Shown here: positions 17,232 through 25,256 of the stretch, piece by piece
Numbering within the stretch: the stretch's first letter is position 1
How the letters are laid out: every line of letters starts with the position of its first letter
NCBI GenBank assembly: GCA_964563925.1
Contig: CAZLZD010000019.1
Span: 10,258-74,257, forward strand
DNA length: 64,000 nucleotides
Source of the DNA: JAUILA01 sp964563925
GTDB taxonomy: Bacteria; Bacteroidota; Bacteroidia; Cytophagales; Cyclobacteriaceae
Direction of reading: 5' to 3'
Translations under genes and position numbers: made by a program
Notes under the pieces: generated by a model
Databases searched by the model: none
What the model saw: the letters and a program-made list of their open reading frames with translations, nothing else
What the model was told of the DNA's origin: nothing

Positions 17232-18731
17232 ATGTCATTGAAATTGACCCATCCTGTATTTATTTATAATACCCTTACCAAATCAAAGGAACAATTTGAA
17301 CCCCTTCAGGAAGACCATGTAGGGATGTATGTATGCGGTCCGACCGTCTACAGCGACGTGCACCTCGGCAATGTGCGCACCTTCCTTCACTTTGATGTCA
17401 TTTACCGGTACCTGCAATACGTGGGATATAAAGTGCGGTACGTCCGCAATATTACCGATGTGGGTCACCTGGAGAATGATGCGGACGAAGGAGAGGATAA
17501 GATCTCCAAGAAGGCAAGGCTCGAATCCCTTGAACCCATGCAGGTGGTACAGCAGTATACCAACGGCTTCCATGACGTATTGCGTGATTTTAATATTCTC
17601 CCACCTGACATTGAGCCATCGGCCACCGGGCATATCATAGAGCAGATCGAATGGGTAAAATCACTGATCGAAAAGGGACTGGCCTATGAGGTGAACGGAT
17701 CGGTGTATTTTGATGTGACCAAATATGACAAGGAACATCAGTACGGACAGTTATCGGGGCGCAAAATCGAGGAGCTCATGGAGAGCGGGAGAATGCTCGA
17801 CAGCCAGGATGAAAAGCGTAACAAGATCGACTTTGCCCTCTGGAAAAAAGCCTCCCCTACGCACATCATGCGCTGGCCGTCGCCATGGGGAGACGGATTT
17901 CCGGGCTGGCACCTCGAATGTTCGGTAATGAGCACCAAATACCTGGGGGCGACCTTTGACATTCACGGCGGCGGCATGGACCTGATCTTTCCCCACCATG
18001 AGTGTGAAATTGCGCAGTCGGTTGGCACCACCGGCGAAGCACCGGTACGGTACTGGATCCATACCAACATGCTCACCGTCAACGGGCAGAAAATGAGTAA
18101 ATCACTCGGGAACAGTTTTCTTCCAGGGCAGCTTTTCTCCGGAGACCATGAATTGCTGGACCGTGGATACCCACCCATGGTCGTTCGCTTTTTTATGCTT
18201 CAGTCCCATTATTCAAGTACGCTCGATTTCAGTAACGAGGCGCTTGGAGCCGCCGAAAAGGGATATAAGCGGCTGATGGCAGGACTAGCCATTGCAAAAG
18301 CCACCGAACACAGTAAAGGAGAGGTGGATGAGAACCTGGAAAACGAAATAAAGGGCCAGATCGATGAATTATTCACCACCATGAGTGATGACTTCAACAC
18401 GGCAAAGGCTCTCGCCGTTCTGTTTGAGCTTACGACCTTTTTCAATAATATCAAGGCAGGCAATGTCAGTCCGTCCTCGCTCTCTGAGGATACCTTCAGT
18501 GAATTAATTACACATTATACTGGTGTAATCGAACAGGTACTGGGACTGAAGGAGGAAATTGAATCCGATGATTCCCTGCTGGACGGGGTCGTCAGCCTTC
18601 TTATTGATATGCGCCTTGAGGCTAAAAGACAGAAGAATTACATCCTGTCTGACAAAATCCGCGACGATCTGAAGAAAATAGGAATTTCCCTGAAAGACGG
18701 CAAAGACGGCACCGAATACAGTATTGACTAG
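17232..18731 (+). CDS. cysS: Cysteinyl-tRNA synthetase
   Basis: A 499-residue class I synthetase charging tRNA-Cys. The HIGH-type motif is in YVCGPTVYSDVHLGNVR, the KMSKS loop in GQKMSKSLGN, and the zinc-site region in GWHLECSVMS and FPHHECEIAQS. Length and C-terminal helical anticodon-binding region (ending in IGISLKDGKDGT) are as expected. I use the ATG at 17232; a GTG two codons earlier is in frame. A perfect inverted repeat lies seven bases upstream. The only tRNA in the window is also tRNA-Cys, but about 20 kb away. Confidence 0.97.
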   Translation: MSLKLTHPVFIYNTLTKSKEQFEPLQEDHVGMYVCGPTVYSDVHLGNVRTFLHFDVIYRYLQYVGYKVRYVRNITDVGHLENDADEGEDKISKKARLESLEPMQVVQQYTNGFHDVLRDFNILPPDIEPSATGHIIEQIEWVKSLIEKGLAYEVNGSVYFDVTKYDKEHQYGQLSGRKIEELMESGRMLDSQDEKRNKIDFALWKKASPTHIMRWPSPWGDGFPGWHLECSVMSTKYLGATFDIHGGGMDLIFPHHECEIAQSVGTTGEAPVRYWIHTNMLTVNGQKMSKSLGNSFLPGQLFSGDHELLDRGYPPMVVRFFMLQSHYSSTLDFSNEALGAAEKGYKRLMAGLAIAKATEHSKGEVDENLENEIKGQIDELFTTMSDDFNTAKALAVLFELTTFFNNIKAGNVSPSSLSEDTFSELITHYTGVIEQVLGLKEEIESDDSLLDGVVSLLIDMRLEAKRQKNYILSDKIRDDLKKIGISLKDGKDGTEYSID

Positions 18732-18785
18732 TTTTCAGGGCCTGGTTGAACCAGATTTCACTGAAAGGGGTTCTACATGTGAATT

Positions 18786-19016
18786 ATGATGTCGATTCTC
18801 AAATTCATACTGATCCTTCCGGTTCGCTTTTACCAGTACGCCATCAGTCCGTTGCTGGGATCCAATTGCCGGCATTCCCCCTCCTGCTCCAACTACATGA
18901 TTGAGGCCATTAACGAATGGGGGCCCTTTCGCGGTACCTGGATGGGGCTGAGGCGCATCAGCCGGTGCCATCCCTGGGGAACCCACGGCTACGATCCGGT
19001 TCCGAAAAAGAAATAA
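18786..19016 (+). CDS. yidD: Membrane protein insertion efficiency factor YidD
   Basis: A 76-residue protein with the family core PVRFYQYAISPLLGSNCRHSPSCSNYMIEAI, including the three conserved cysteines, and the tail RISRCHPWGTHGYDPVP. YidD assists the YidC insertase at the inner membrane. Two adjacent ATG codons (18786 and 18789) are possible starts. In many bacteria it lies next to rnpA/yidC; here it sits between cysS and a decarboxylase gene. Confidence 0.93.
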   Translation: MMSILKFILILPVRFYQYAISPLLGSNCRHSPSCSNYMIEAINEWGPFRGTWMGLRRISRCHPWGTHGYDPVPKKK

Positions 19017-19069
19017 CGCAATATTCTCCCGCTTTACTTAGATTTGTTGAATCGCCTGATTCCATACGC

Positions 19070-20077
19070 ATGCTAAAAATCGACATGCACACCCATATCA
19101 TCCCCGCTGAAATGCCCAACTGGACCGAAAAGTTTGGGTACGGAGATTTTATCTATTTGCAGCAGGACCGGCCGGGCTGGGCCAAGATGATGAAGGGCAA
19201 TCGCTTTTTCAGGGAAATCCGTGAAAACTGCTGGGACCCGGAAGTGCGAATCCGGGAATATAAAGAGAACCATACCCAGGTGCAGGTTGTATGTACCATC
19301 CCTGTGATGTTCTCCTACTGGGCGCATGCCGAGGATTGTCTCGAACTTTCAAAATTCCTGAATGACCATATTGCAGACCTGGTCGTGCGTTATCCGCGCC
19401 ATTACATTGGACTTGGTACGGTGCCCATGCAGGACACCGAACTGGCTATCAAGGAACTGGAACGCTGCAAGTCACTGGGCATGCCCGGAATACAGATTGG
19501 TTCCAATATCAATAATGAGAACCTGAGCGAGCCACGTTTTTTCCCGTTTTTTGAAGCCTGTGCCGAGCTGGGGATGGCGGTCCTGGTACACCCCTGGGAA
19601 ATGATGGGTATGGAGCACATGACCAAGTACTGGCTTCCCTGGCTGGTGGGCATGCCGGCCGAGACCAGCCGGGCAATTTGTTCCATGATCTTTTCCGGTC
19701 ATTTAGAGCAACTGCCGGATCTACGCATGAATTTCGCACACGCCGGAGGTTCCTTTCTGCCTACGATCGGCCGCATCGAACACGGGTTTAACTGCCGGCC
19801 TGACCTTGTGGCCATTGATAATCCGGTAAATCCGAGAGACTACTTAGGAAAGTTTTGGGTAGATTGCATCACACATGACCCGGCCATGCTGCGGTATGTA
19901 CTGGAGGTACAGGGAAGCAAGCGGGTGACGCTGGGATCCGATTATCCGTTTCCGCTGGGAGATCTCACAATTGGCAAATTTATTGAGGAGATGAACCTGC
20001 CCGAAGAGGATGTGCAGAATATATTCTGTGATGCCACGCTCGAATGGCTGGACCTGAGAAAAGAAGATTATGTATAA
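19070..20077 (+). CDS. 2-amino-3-carboxymuconate-6-semialdehyde decarboxylase-type amidohydrolase (ACMSD)
   Basis: A 335-residue zinc amidohydrolase. The metal ligands of ACMSD are all visible: HTHIIP at the N-terminus (two His), HPWEMMG, NFAHAGGSF and GSDYPFPLGD (Asp). The block KYWLPWLVGMPAETSRAICSMIFSGHLE is the ACMSD signature region. In the kynurenine pathway ACMSD diverts 2-amino-3-carboxymuconate semialdehyde away from quinolinate and NAD. I use the ATG at 19070 (MLKIDMHTH), discarding a long in-frame upstream extension that overlaps yidD. Other kynurenine genes are not in this window. The 3' end overlaps the next gene by eight bases. Confidence 0.9.
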   Translation: MLKIDMHTHIIPAEMPNWTEKFGYGDFIYLQQDRPGWAKMMKGNRFFREIRENCWDPEVRIREYKENHTQVQVVCTIPVMFSYWAHAEDCLELSKFLNDHIADLVVRYPRHYIGLGTVPMQDTELAIKELERCKSLGMPGIQIGSNINNENLSEPRFFPFFEACAELGMAVLVHPWEMMGMEHMTKYWLPWLVGMPAETSRAICSMIFSGHLEQLPDLRMNFAHAGGSFLPTIGRIEHGFNCRPDLVAIDNPVNPRDYLGKFWVDCITHDPAMLRYVLEVQGSKRVTLGSDYPFPLGDLTIGKFIEEMNLPEEDVQNIFCDATLEWLDLRKEDYV

Positions 20078-20693
20078 AACACTCACCATTCTGATATGCC
20101 TGATCCTTGGCGGGCTCACCGTTTCTGCCCAGGTGAGCCAGGAGGAGAAAATCAGGGAACAGCAGATGGCTGCGGAAGCAGCCCGCATGACCATGATCAC
20201 GCGCATGATTGATGAGGGAGTGGACCGTATGGATGCAGGAGAATACCAGGCCGCCAACACTATATTCCGGGACGTGCTCGACAAGGCACGCGTGGTTCCC
20301 ACCGATCTTACCTTTCACTTCGGAAAAAACTCCTACTTCCTCGGAAGGTATCAGCAAAGCATCGACTGGCTTACCAAGTACATGGAATTAAAGGGCACAC
20401 AGGGCCAGTATTATGAGGAGTGCCTGGAATTTCTGGAAAAGGCAAAGGAAGGCTTTCGCGAGCAACGGGCCGAAGAGACCGAAAAAACAAGGGAAATCCT
20501 GACGTCTGACTATGAGATCGATTGCGGTCCGGCAGGAAAAGTTATCTGTCCCATCTGCAAAGGCCGTACTGTGATTATTAAGCGGGGGCCCCTGGGCACG
20601 ACCTACCAGGAATGTCCTTACAGCGACTCACGCGGCTACCTGACCTGCGAGCAATACAACAAATTGCTGCGCGGAGAACTGGTGCCCCAGTAA
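20070..20693 (+). CDS. Secreted TPR-like protein with C-terminal Cys motif, hypothetical
   Basis: A 207-residue protein with a signal peptide (residues 1-21, ending TVSAQ). A helical region (~30-135), reading as one or two tetratricopeptide-like repeats with GEYQAANTIFRDVLDKA and FLGRYQQSIDWLTKYMEL, is followed by a cysteine-bearing tail with CGPAGKVICPICKGRT and ECPYSDSRGYLTC that resembles a small zinc- or disulfide-stabilised knuckle. It overlaps the ACMSD gene by eight bases and so shares its transcript. Function unknown; a periplasmic scaffold role would fit the repeats. Its stop abuts the stop of the convergent HTH gene. Confidence 0.72.
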   Translation: MYKTLTILICLILGGLTVSAQVSQEEKIREQQMAAEAARMTMITRMIDEGVDRMDAGEYQAANTIFRDVLDKARVVPTDLTFHFGKNSYFLGRYQQSIDWLTKYMELKGTQGQYYEECLEFLEKAKEGFREQRAEETEKTREILTSDYEIDCGPAGKVICPICKGRTVIIKRGPLGTTYQECPYSDSRGYLTCEQYNKLLRGELVPQ

Positions 20694-20903
20694 TCAGTCA
20701 TCTTCCCGGAACTCCAGGATTTCACCGGGCTGGCATTCCAGCTCACGGCAAATAGCTTCAAGCGTGCTGAAGCGGATCGCCCGTGCCTTTCCGGTCTTTA
20801 ATATCGAAAGGTTTGCCTCGGTGATCCCCACCCTTTCGGCCAGGTCTTTGGACTGCATTTTACGCCTGGCGAGCATTACATCAAGGTTTACAATGATCGG
20901 CAT
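20694..20903 (-). CDS. YozG-like Cro/CI-type HTH regulator
   Basis: A 69-residue protein that is almost entirely an HTH_3-type domain: MLARRKMQSKDLAERVGITEANLSILKTGKARAIRF. The tail LEAICRELECQPGEILEF is characteristic of the small YozG-like group. It is co-transcribed three bases behind a DUF2975 membrane protein, a pairing found widely in Bacteroidota and Firmicutes. It probably regulates its own operon; repeat sequences in the promoter at 21701-21755 are candidate sites. Confidence 0.9.
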   Translation of the reverse strand: MPIIVNLDVMLARRKMQSKDLAERVGITEANLSILKTGKARAIRFSTLEAICRELECQPGEILEFREDD

Positions 20904-20906
20904 AAC

Positions 20907-21680
20907 TTAAATAGTAAGGTCCTGGTCTTCCTTCAATTTACTGCCTTCATACACCATTCCGGCCATCAGCAGAAAAATTACGCCAAAGACCAGCGGGGTC
21001 AGGTCCGTATCCATCACTGATTTGACACCCCCGTTCAGGACCCTGAAATGGTCATAAAAGAAATTCAGCATGTATTTGCCAGCGACATATTCAAACAGGG
21101 GAATGACAAAGGCCGGAATACTCAGAATGATGAGCCGCCGGTAATTGGCCGGTTCAAAAAAGACGCCCCGCGACAGACTCAGGAGAAACTTCCGCAACAC
21201 AATGAGTATGAAGAACACAAAAGCAAGCGACAATGTAATCAGGATACCAAAGACCCACCGGAGCTTTATCATCTCACTTTTGCCCTTGACCTTATAGCGT
21301 ACCGGTGCCCACTGCTCCCTGGATAAATAAGGTTCCACCGGGATTCCGCTTTCATTGACAATAGTGAAACCGTTTTGATCTTCCCCTTTATCCATTTTCC
21401 GTATCTCCGGGAAAGGCACGTGTAATTCAAGGAAATCTGAAAACCCGTCTTCCCCGGACCCGGCTTCATACTCTGTTACTTTGGCAAGTTCGTAGCGGCC
21501 AACGTTCACCGACATGGACTGACTCCATGTGGCCATGCCTTCCGTCGATTCAGGACGAAACCCCTCCCCGGATAAACGGAATAACGTGAAATACGAATAC
21601 AATCCTCCCAGGGCGATCAACAGGATTACACCATTTACCAGCCACACGGATATTATTGAAATATAATTAAGTCTTTTCAT
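20907..21680 (-). CDS. DUF2975 family membrane protein
   Basis: A 257-residue protein. One N-terminal membrane segment (SIISVWLVNGVILLIALGGLYSYF) is followed by an extracytoplasmic domain of about 110 residues, then three more segments (LRWVFGILITLSLAFVFFILIVL; LIILSIPAFVIPLFEYVAG; DTDLTPLVFGVIFLLMAGMVYEG). DUF2975 proteins are paired with YozG-like regulators; the biochemical role is not known. It leads a two-gene operon with a well-formed promoter upstream. Confidence 0.85.
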   Translation of the reverse strand: MKRLNYISIISVWLVNGVILLIALGGLYSYFTLFRLSGEGFRPESTEGMATWSQSMSVNVGRYELAKVTEYEAGSGEDGFSDFLELHVPFPEIRKMDKGEDQNGFTIVNESGIPVEPYLSREQWAPVRYKVKGKSEMIKLRWVFGILITLSLAFVFFILIVLRKFLLSLSRGVFFEPANYRRLIILSIPAFVIPLFEYVAGKYMLNFFYDHFRVLNGGVKSVMDTDLTPLVFGVIFLLMAGMVYEGSKLKEDQDLTI

Positions 21681-21700
21681 GAACGATGTTTTAATTTATC

Positions 21701-21730
21701 CAAATATAATAATTTCTTATTGTTTATCAA
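21701..21730 (-). promoter_or_regulatory. Promoter TTG-N19-TATATTTG for the DUF2975/HTH operon
   Basis: Perfect -7 element (21701-21708) and -33 TTG (21728-21730) with 19 bases between; predicted start near 21694, about 13 bases before the ATG. Confidence 0.7.
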
Positions 21731-21755
21731 TAATTATACATTTTTAATCAATAAT
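21718..21755. promoter_or_regulatory. Candidate operator repeats upstream of the DUF2975/HTH operon
   Basis: A palindrome TTATTG-N5-CAATAA (21718-21734) covers the -33 element, and ATCAATAAT occurs as a direct repeat at 21726-21734 and 21747-21755, 21 bp apart (two helical turns). Region is AT-rich, so chance is not excluded. Confidence 0.4.
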
Positions 21756-21819
21756 AATGTTCCTGAGATGCCTCCGGAGACATAATGAGCTAAATCAAAG
21801 TGATGTGATTTAATTTTCG

Positions 21820-21827
21820 TAACTTTG
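21820..21827 (+). promoter_or_regulatory. -7 promoter element TAACTTTG for trhO
   Basis: Matches TAnnTTTG; predicted transcript start near 21834, leaving a leader of about 85 bases that holds two hairpins. Confidence 0.6.
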
Positions 21828-21837
21828 CACCTGTCGG

Positions 21838-21883
21838 GAGCAACCAGCGTTGCTCTTATTATTTGACAGCTAACGAGCTGTCA
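21838..21883 (+). promoter_or_regulatory. Two tandem hairpins in the trhO leader
   Basis: Hairpin 1 is GAGCAAC-CAGC-GTTGCTC (21838-21855); hairpin 2 is TGACAGCT-AACG-AGCTGTCA (21864-21883). Both have perfect stems and four-base loops, are eight bases apart and are followed by 36 bases to the ATG. Neither is followed by a T-run, so they are not terminators. They look like a structured 5' untranslated element. Confidence 0.6.
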
Positions 21884-21919
21884 TTCAACCATTAAACAAC
21901 TTGTAATCATTCCTGCAAA

Positions 21920-22945
21920 ATGATCTTACACAACCGAATAAACCGGGATGAGTTGAAACGACAGATGGAAAATGATACGACCGAACGGATCACGTTGTCG
22001 TTTTACCGCTATGTTCAGCTCCCCGATCCGGAAGCCTTCCGCGATCAGTTATTTCTTGATCTATCCAGCCTGGATGTCCTTGGACGAATTTACGTGGCCC
22101 ATGAGGGCATAAATGCCCAGATCAGTGTGCCAAAGGAAAAATTCTCCGAATTCGAATCCTTCGTCCATGAATCACCCGTTCTGGGCAATATCCGGCTCAA
22201 CATTGCCGTTGAACAAGGCAAGTCCTTTTATAAACTGAAGATACTGGTACGGCGCAAGATTGTGGCCGACGGGCTCAATGACGCCACTTTTGATGTCACG
22301 AAGAGAGGCAAACACCTGTCCGCGGAGGAATTCAATGCCCTGGCAGAGAATCCGGATACGATCATTGTGGATATGCGCAACCATTACGAAAGCGAGGTAG
22401 GCCACTTCGAGAATGCTCTCACCCCTGACGTGGATACATTCCGCGAGGCCCTGCCCGTGGTGGAAGATCTGCTCCAGGATAAGAAGGACAAGCATATTGT
22501 TATGTACTGTACGGGAGGGATACGCTGTGAAAAGGCCAGTGCCTATTACAGGCATAAGGGATTCAGCAAGGTGTATCAACTTGACGGCGGAATTATTGAA
22601 TACGCGCGTGAAGTACAGAAAAAAGGCCTGAAGAATTATTTCAGGGGGAAGAATTTTGTTTTTGACGAACGCCTGGGAGAGAAAATATCGGATGAGGTGA
22701 TCGCGCATTGTCATCAGTGCGGCGAGCCGGCGGATACACATACCAACTGTGCCAACGAAGGTTGTCACCTCCTGTTCATTCAGTGCGAAGAGTGCCGGGA
22801 AAAATATGAAGGATGCTGCTGCAGTGAATGCCAGGAGATCATCCATTTGCCGGAAGAAAAACAACGGGAATTACGCCGGGGCATTGATAAGGGGCGCCAG
22901 GTGTACCGGAAAGGACGTTCAGAAAAGTTACTTTTTAAGAGATAA
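21920..22945 (+). CDS. trhO: tRNA uridine(34) hydroxylase TrhO (UPF0176, rhodanese domain)
   Basis: A 341-residue protein of the YceA/TrhO family, which makes 5-hydroxyuridine at position 34 of tRNAs using O2. N-terminal acylphosphatase-like domain (residues ~20-110, with GRIYVAHEGINAQIS); rhodanese domain (~130-240) with the catalytic loop MYCTGGIRCEKASAYY; Cys-rich C-terminus (~255-310) with CHQCGEPADTHTNC and CEECREKYEGCCC, a likely zinc site. A leader with two hairpins precedes it. The mog gene follows ten bases after the stop. Confidence 0.93.
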   Translation: MILHNRINRDELKRQMENDTTERITLSFYRYVQLPDPEAFRDQLFLDLSSLDVLGRIYVAHEGINAQISVPKEKFSEFESFVHESPVLGNIRLNIAVEQGKSFYKLKILVRRKIVADGLNDATFDVTKRGKHLSAEEFNALAENPDTIIVDMRNHYESEVGHFENALTPDVDTFREALPVVEDLLQDKKDKHIVMYCTGGIRCEKASAYYRHKGFSKVYQLDGGIIEYAREVQKKGLKNYFRGKNFVFDERLGEKISDEVIAHCHQCGEPADTHTNCANEGCHLLFIQCEECREKYEGCCCSECQEIIHLPEEKQRELRRGIDKGRQVYRKGRSEKLLFKR

Positions 22946-22955
22946 ACGGATTTAT

Positions 22956-23489
22956 ATGGAAGTACGAATAGGGATCATCAATGTATCGGACCGCGCGAGC
23001 CAGGGAATCTATGAAGACATACCCGGCAAAGCCATCAGGGATACACTGGATGAATACCTGACCTGCCCATGGGAACATGAGTATGAGGTGCTTCCGGACG
23101 AGCAACCGGTGCTCGAGGAAAAATTGAAGGAAATGGCCGATAAAAAGGACTGTTGCCTGATTATTACCTCGGGAGGTACGGGTCCGGCCAAACGGGATGT
23201 AACCCCGGAGGCCACGATTTCCGTATGTAATAAAATGATGCCTGGTTTTGGAGAATTAATGCGGCAGGTAAGTCTTCAGTACGTTCCCACCGCCATCCTG
23301 TCCAGGCAAACGGCAGGGATACGAGGTAAAACACTGATTATCAACCTGCCAGGGAAACCTTCTGCGATCAGGCAGTGTTTAGATGCTGTATTTCCGGCTG
23401 TTCCCTACTGTATTGATCTGCTGGAGGGACCGTATCTGACCTGTGACCCGGATGTAATCAAGGTTTTCAGGCCAGGAAAGAAAAATTAG
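22956..23489 (+). CDS. mog: Molybdopterin adenylyltransferase (MogA/MoaB family)
   Basis: A 177-residue protein of the MoCF-binding fold: VRIGIINVSDRASQGIYED at the N-terminus, SGGTGPAKRDVTPEAT in the nucleotide/substrate loop, and INLPGKPSAIRQCLDAVFP at the C-terminus. It activates molybdopterin by adenylylation for Mo insertion. The start is the ATG at 22956; the frame is open further upstream inside trhO but homology begins here. No other molybdenum cofactor gene is in the window, so its partners are elsewhere. It lies between trhO and an M23 peptidase gene, two bases before the latter. Confidence 0.9.
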   Translation: MEVRIGIINVSDRASQGIYEDIPGKAIRDTLDEYLTCPWEHEYEVLPDEQPVLEEKLKEMADKKDCCLIITSGGTGPAKRDVTPEATISVCNKMMPGFGELMRQVSLQYVPTAILSRQTAGIRGKTLIINLPGKPSAIRQCLDAVFPAVPYCIDLLEGPYLTCDPDVIKVFRPGKKN

Positions 23490-23491
23490 TT

Positions 23492-24472
23492 ATGGCACGA
23501 ATAAAATATTATTACGATACCGAAACCTGTAAATACGAACGGATAAAAGTCCGGACACAGGACGTCATCTGGAATTTCCTGGGTCTGGCTTCTGTGGTAC
23601 TCATTGCCAGTATCGGTATAGTATTCCTGTTCTTTACGTACTTCGAATCTCCTGATGAGGTGAGGATGCAGAATGAACTGGAAGAAAAGGATCACTACCT
23701 GTCTCTGCTGGAGAATGAGATAAACCAGCTCAAGGAAGTGCAGGAGGCTCTTGAATACCGCGACGATAAAGTGTATCGTGCGGTTCTGGGTGCAGAACCT
23801 ATCGACCCGTCTATCCGTGATGCAGGAATCGGAGGTGCAGAACGCTACCGGGACCTGAAGAGCAAGGATTTCAGGGACAAGGAACTGGTACTCGAGCTCA
23901 CCAGGGAGGTTGATAAACTGCGCCGTAAGATGTATATCCAGTCCACCTCCTACGATGAACTGGCTTCACTTGCTGAGAATAAGGCGAAAATGTATGCCGC
24001 TATTCCGGCCATTCAACCGGTTGCCAACGAGGAACTGATCCGGCTGGCCAGCGGGTATGGGTACCGTATGCACCCTGTTTACAAGGTTAAGAAACTTCAT
24101 ACCGGGATTGATTTCTCCGCTCCGCTGGGTACACCAATTTACGCAACGGCGGATGGGGTGGTTGAAGATGCCCAGGTACGATTCAGCGGGTATGGCAAAT
24201 TGCTGGAAATCGACCACGGGTTTGGATACAAAACCCGATATGCACACATGCAGGAGTTTGCCGTGCGCGAGGGAGAGCGTGTTAAACGCGGTCAGGTCAT
24301 CGGTTATGTGGGTAACTCTGGGCTTTCCACCGCGCCTCACCTGCACTATGAAGTGTTTAAAAACGGGAAACATATTAATCCCGTCCATTACTTCTTCAAT
24401 GACCTTGATCCGGATGATTATGAGAAGATCATCGAACTGGCATCCATAGAAAACCAGTCATTAGGCATGTAA
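23492..24472 (+). CDS. M23 family metallopeptidase (peptidoglycan endopeptidase)
   Basis: A 326-residue membrane-anchored protein. A cytoplasmic basic N-terminus (~27 residues) and one membrane segment (VVLIASIGIVFLFFTYF) precede a periplasmic coiled coil (~60-150). The C-terminal LytM domain has the zinc ligands in HTGIDFSAPLGTP (first His, Asp) and the HLH motif APHLHYEVF, plus RYAHM. It should cleave peptide cross-links in the periplasm or, if partially inactive, activate amidases; the ligands are intact. The layout is that of the widespread Bacteroidota M23 proteins found near divisome and shape genes. Confidence 0.92.
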   Translation: MARIKYYYDTETCKYERIKVRTQDVIWNFLGLASVVLIASIGIVFLFFTYFESPDEVRMQNELEEKDHYLSLLENEINQLKEVQEALEYRDDKVYRAVLGAEPIDPSIRDAGIGGAERYRDLKSKDFRDKELVLELTREVDKLRRKMYIQSTSYDELASLAENKAKMYAAIPAIQPVANEELIRLASGYGYRMHPVYKVKKLHTGIDFSAPLGTPIYATADGVVEDAQVRFSGYGKLLEIDHGFGYKTRYAHMQEFAVREGERVKRGQVIGYVGNSGLSTAPHLHYEVFKNGKHINPVHYFFNDLDPDDYEKIIELASIENQSLGM

Positions 24473-24519
24473 AAACATTGTCTCATACTGATTGTTGTAA
24501 TTAAAAAGCCAACAATAGT

Positions 24520-25101
24520 ATGAGACTACCCATTTCCCTTTTAACATGTTTTTCAATTCTTCTGCTTGCTTCCTGCAGTGGCAGCGGGTATTCGGAAGAG
24601 GAACGCGAGACCTACCTGGAAGCAGAACAGGCCCACTATGAAACGATACGGGTTTTTGGCGAAGCTTTTGATAACCTCAATATCTTAACCAGCCTCCAGG
24701 ACTCCATTGATACGCGCATAAGCCTTGTCGATAACTATCTTAGCGTGGAGGGTGTTGATACCGATTCTCTCGGGCAGGTAAAAAACAGTCTTTCCGCCGC
24801 CAGGGAAGAGCTGACTTCAGCCAAGAATGAACTGCTTATCTGGTCCGATGCCATTTACGGGCTCCCCGATGATACGAGTCCATATAAAGATTCAGAGGAC
24901 AATGAACCCCCGAGCATCGCCAAGGATGAGCAAAATGATATGATCACAAATAACATCAGCTACAAGCCCCTGCCTGCAGATGTTACCCCGGAAGAGCTCC
25001 TGAAAATTCAGGAGGAACAGCTCAAAAGTATCACCACCATTCATCAGCAAATTGAAGCTTCCATCCAAAAGGCAGAGGAAGCTATTGCTGAAAATCTGTG
25101 A
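24520..25101 (+). CDS. Lipoprotein with coiled-coil regions, hypothetical
   Basis: A 193-residue protein with a lipoprotein signal (MRLPISLLTCFSILLLASC, lipobox LASC at residues 16-19). The rest is acidic and helical: an N-terminal heptad-like stretch (EEERETYLEAEQAHYETIRVFGEAFDNL) and another at the C-terminus (EELLKIQEEQLKSITTIHQQIEASIQKAEEAI). No catalytic motif is seen. It follows the M23 peptidase gene by 47 bases and may be an outer-membrane or periplasmic partner. Unrecognised family. Confidence 0.72.
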   Translation: MRLPISLLTCFSILLLASCSGSGYSEEERETYLEAEQAHYETIRVFGEAFDNLNILTSLQDSIDTRISLVDNYLSVEGVDTDSLGQVKNSLSAAREELTSAKNELLIWSDAIYGLPDDTSPYKDSEDNEPPSIAKDEQNDMITNNISYKPLPADVTPEELLKIQEEQLKSITTIHQQIEASIQKAEEAIAENL

Positions 25102-25145
25102 AATACTTTGCCAGTTGAAAACAATTGCCGTATTTAGCAGGGACA

Positions 25146-25220
25146 ATGAAGAATCAGAGGAATCATACCACCCATTCACATGCACATCATGGAAACGTGA
25201 TGCAGCTGCGCATGGGGTAA
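25146..25220 (+). CDS. hisL: Histidine operon leader peptide (hisL-like)
   Basis: A 24-codon frame, ATG to TAA, lies between the lipoprotein gene and hisG. Residues 7-15 read HTTHSHAHH: five histidine codons in nine (25164-25190). The stop at 25220 is 22 bases before a terminator hairpin that precedes hisG. This arrangement is that of a ribosome-mediated attenuator: ribosomes stalled at His codons when charged tRNA-His is scarce would allow read-through into hisG. The codon content, position and downstream terminator together are the evidence; translation itself is inferred. Confidence 0.85.
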   Translation: MKNQRNHTTHSHAHHGNVMQLRMG

Positions 25221-25256
25221 GATGTTCCTGAAAATATATTAAGGGCTCGCCATGCG
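25209..25256 (+). promoter_or_regulatory. Candidate alternative pairing in the his leader
   Basis: CGCATGG at 25209-25215 (end of the leader peptide frame) is exactly complementary to CCATGCG at 25250-25256, which is the loop and stem top of the terminator. A ribosome at the leader stop would mask the first segment. The pairing disrupts only the upper part of the terminator stem, so exclusivity is not proven. Confidence 0.45.

Noticed and set aside
25101..25145. A specific promoter for the his leader
   Set aside because: ATACTTTG (25103-25110) and TATTTAG (25131-25137) are both one or two changes from TAnnTTTG, and neither is clearly better; left unassigned.
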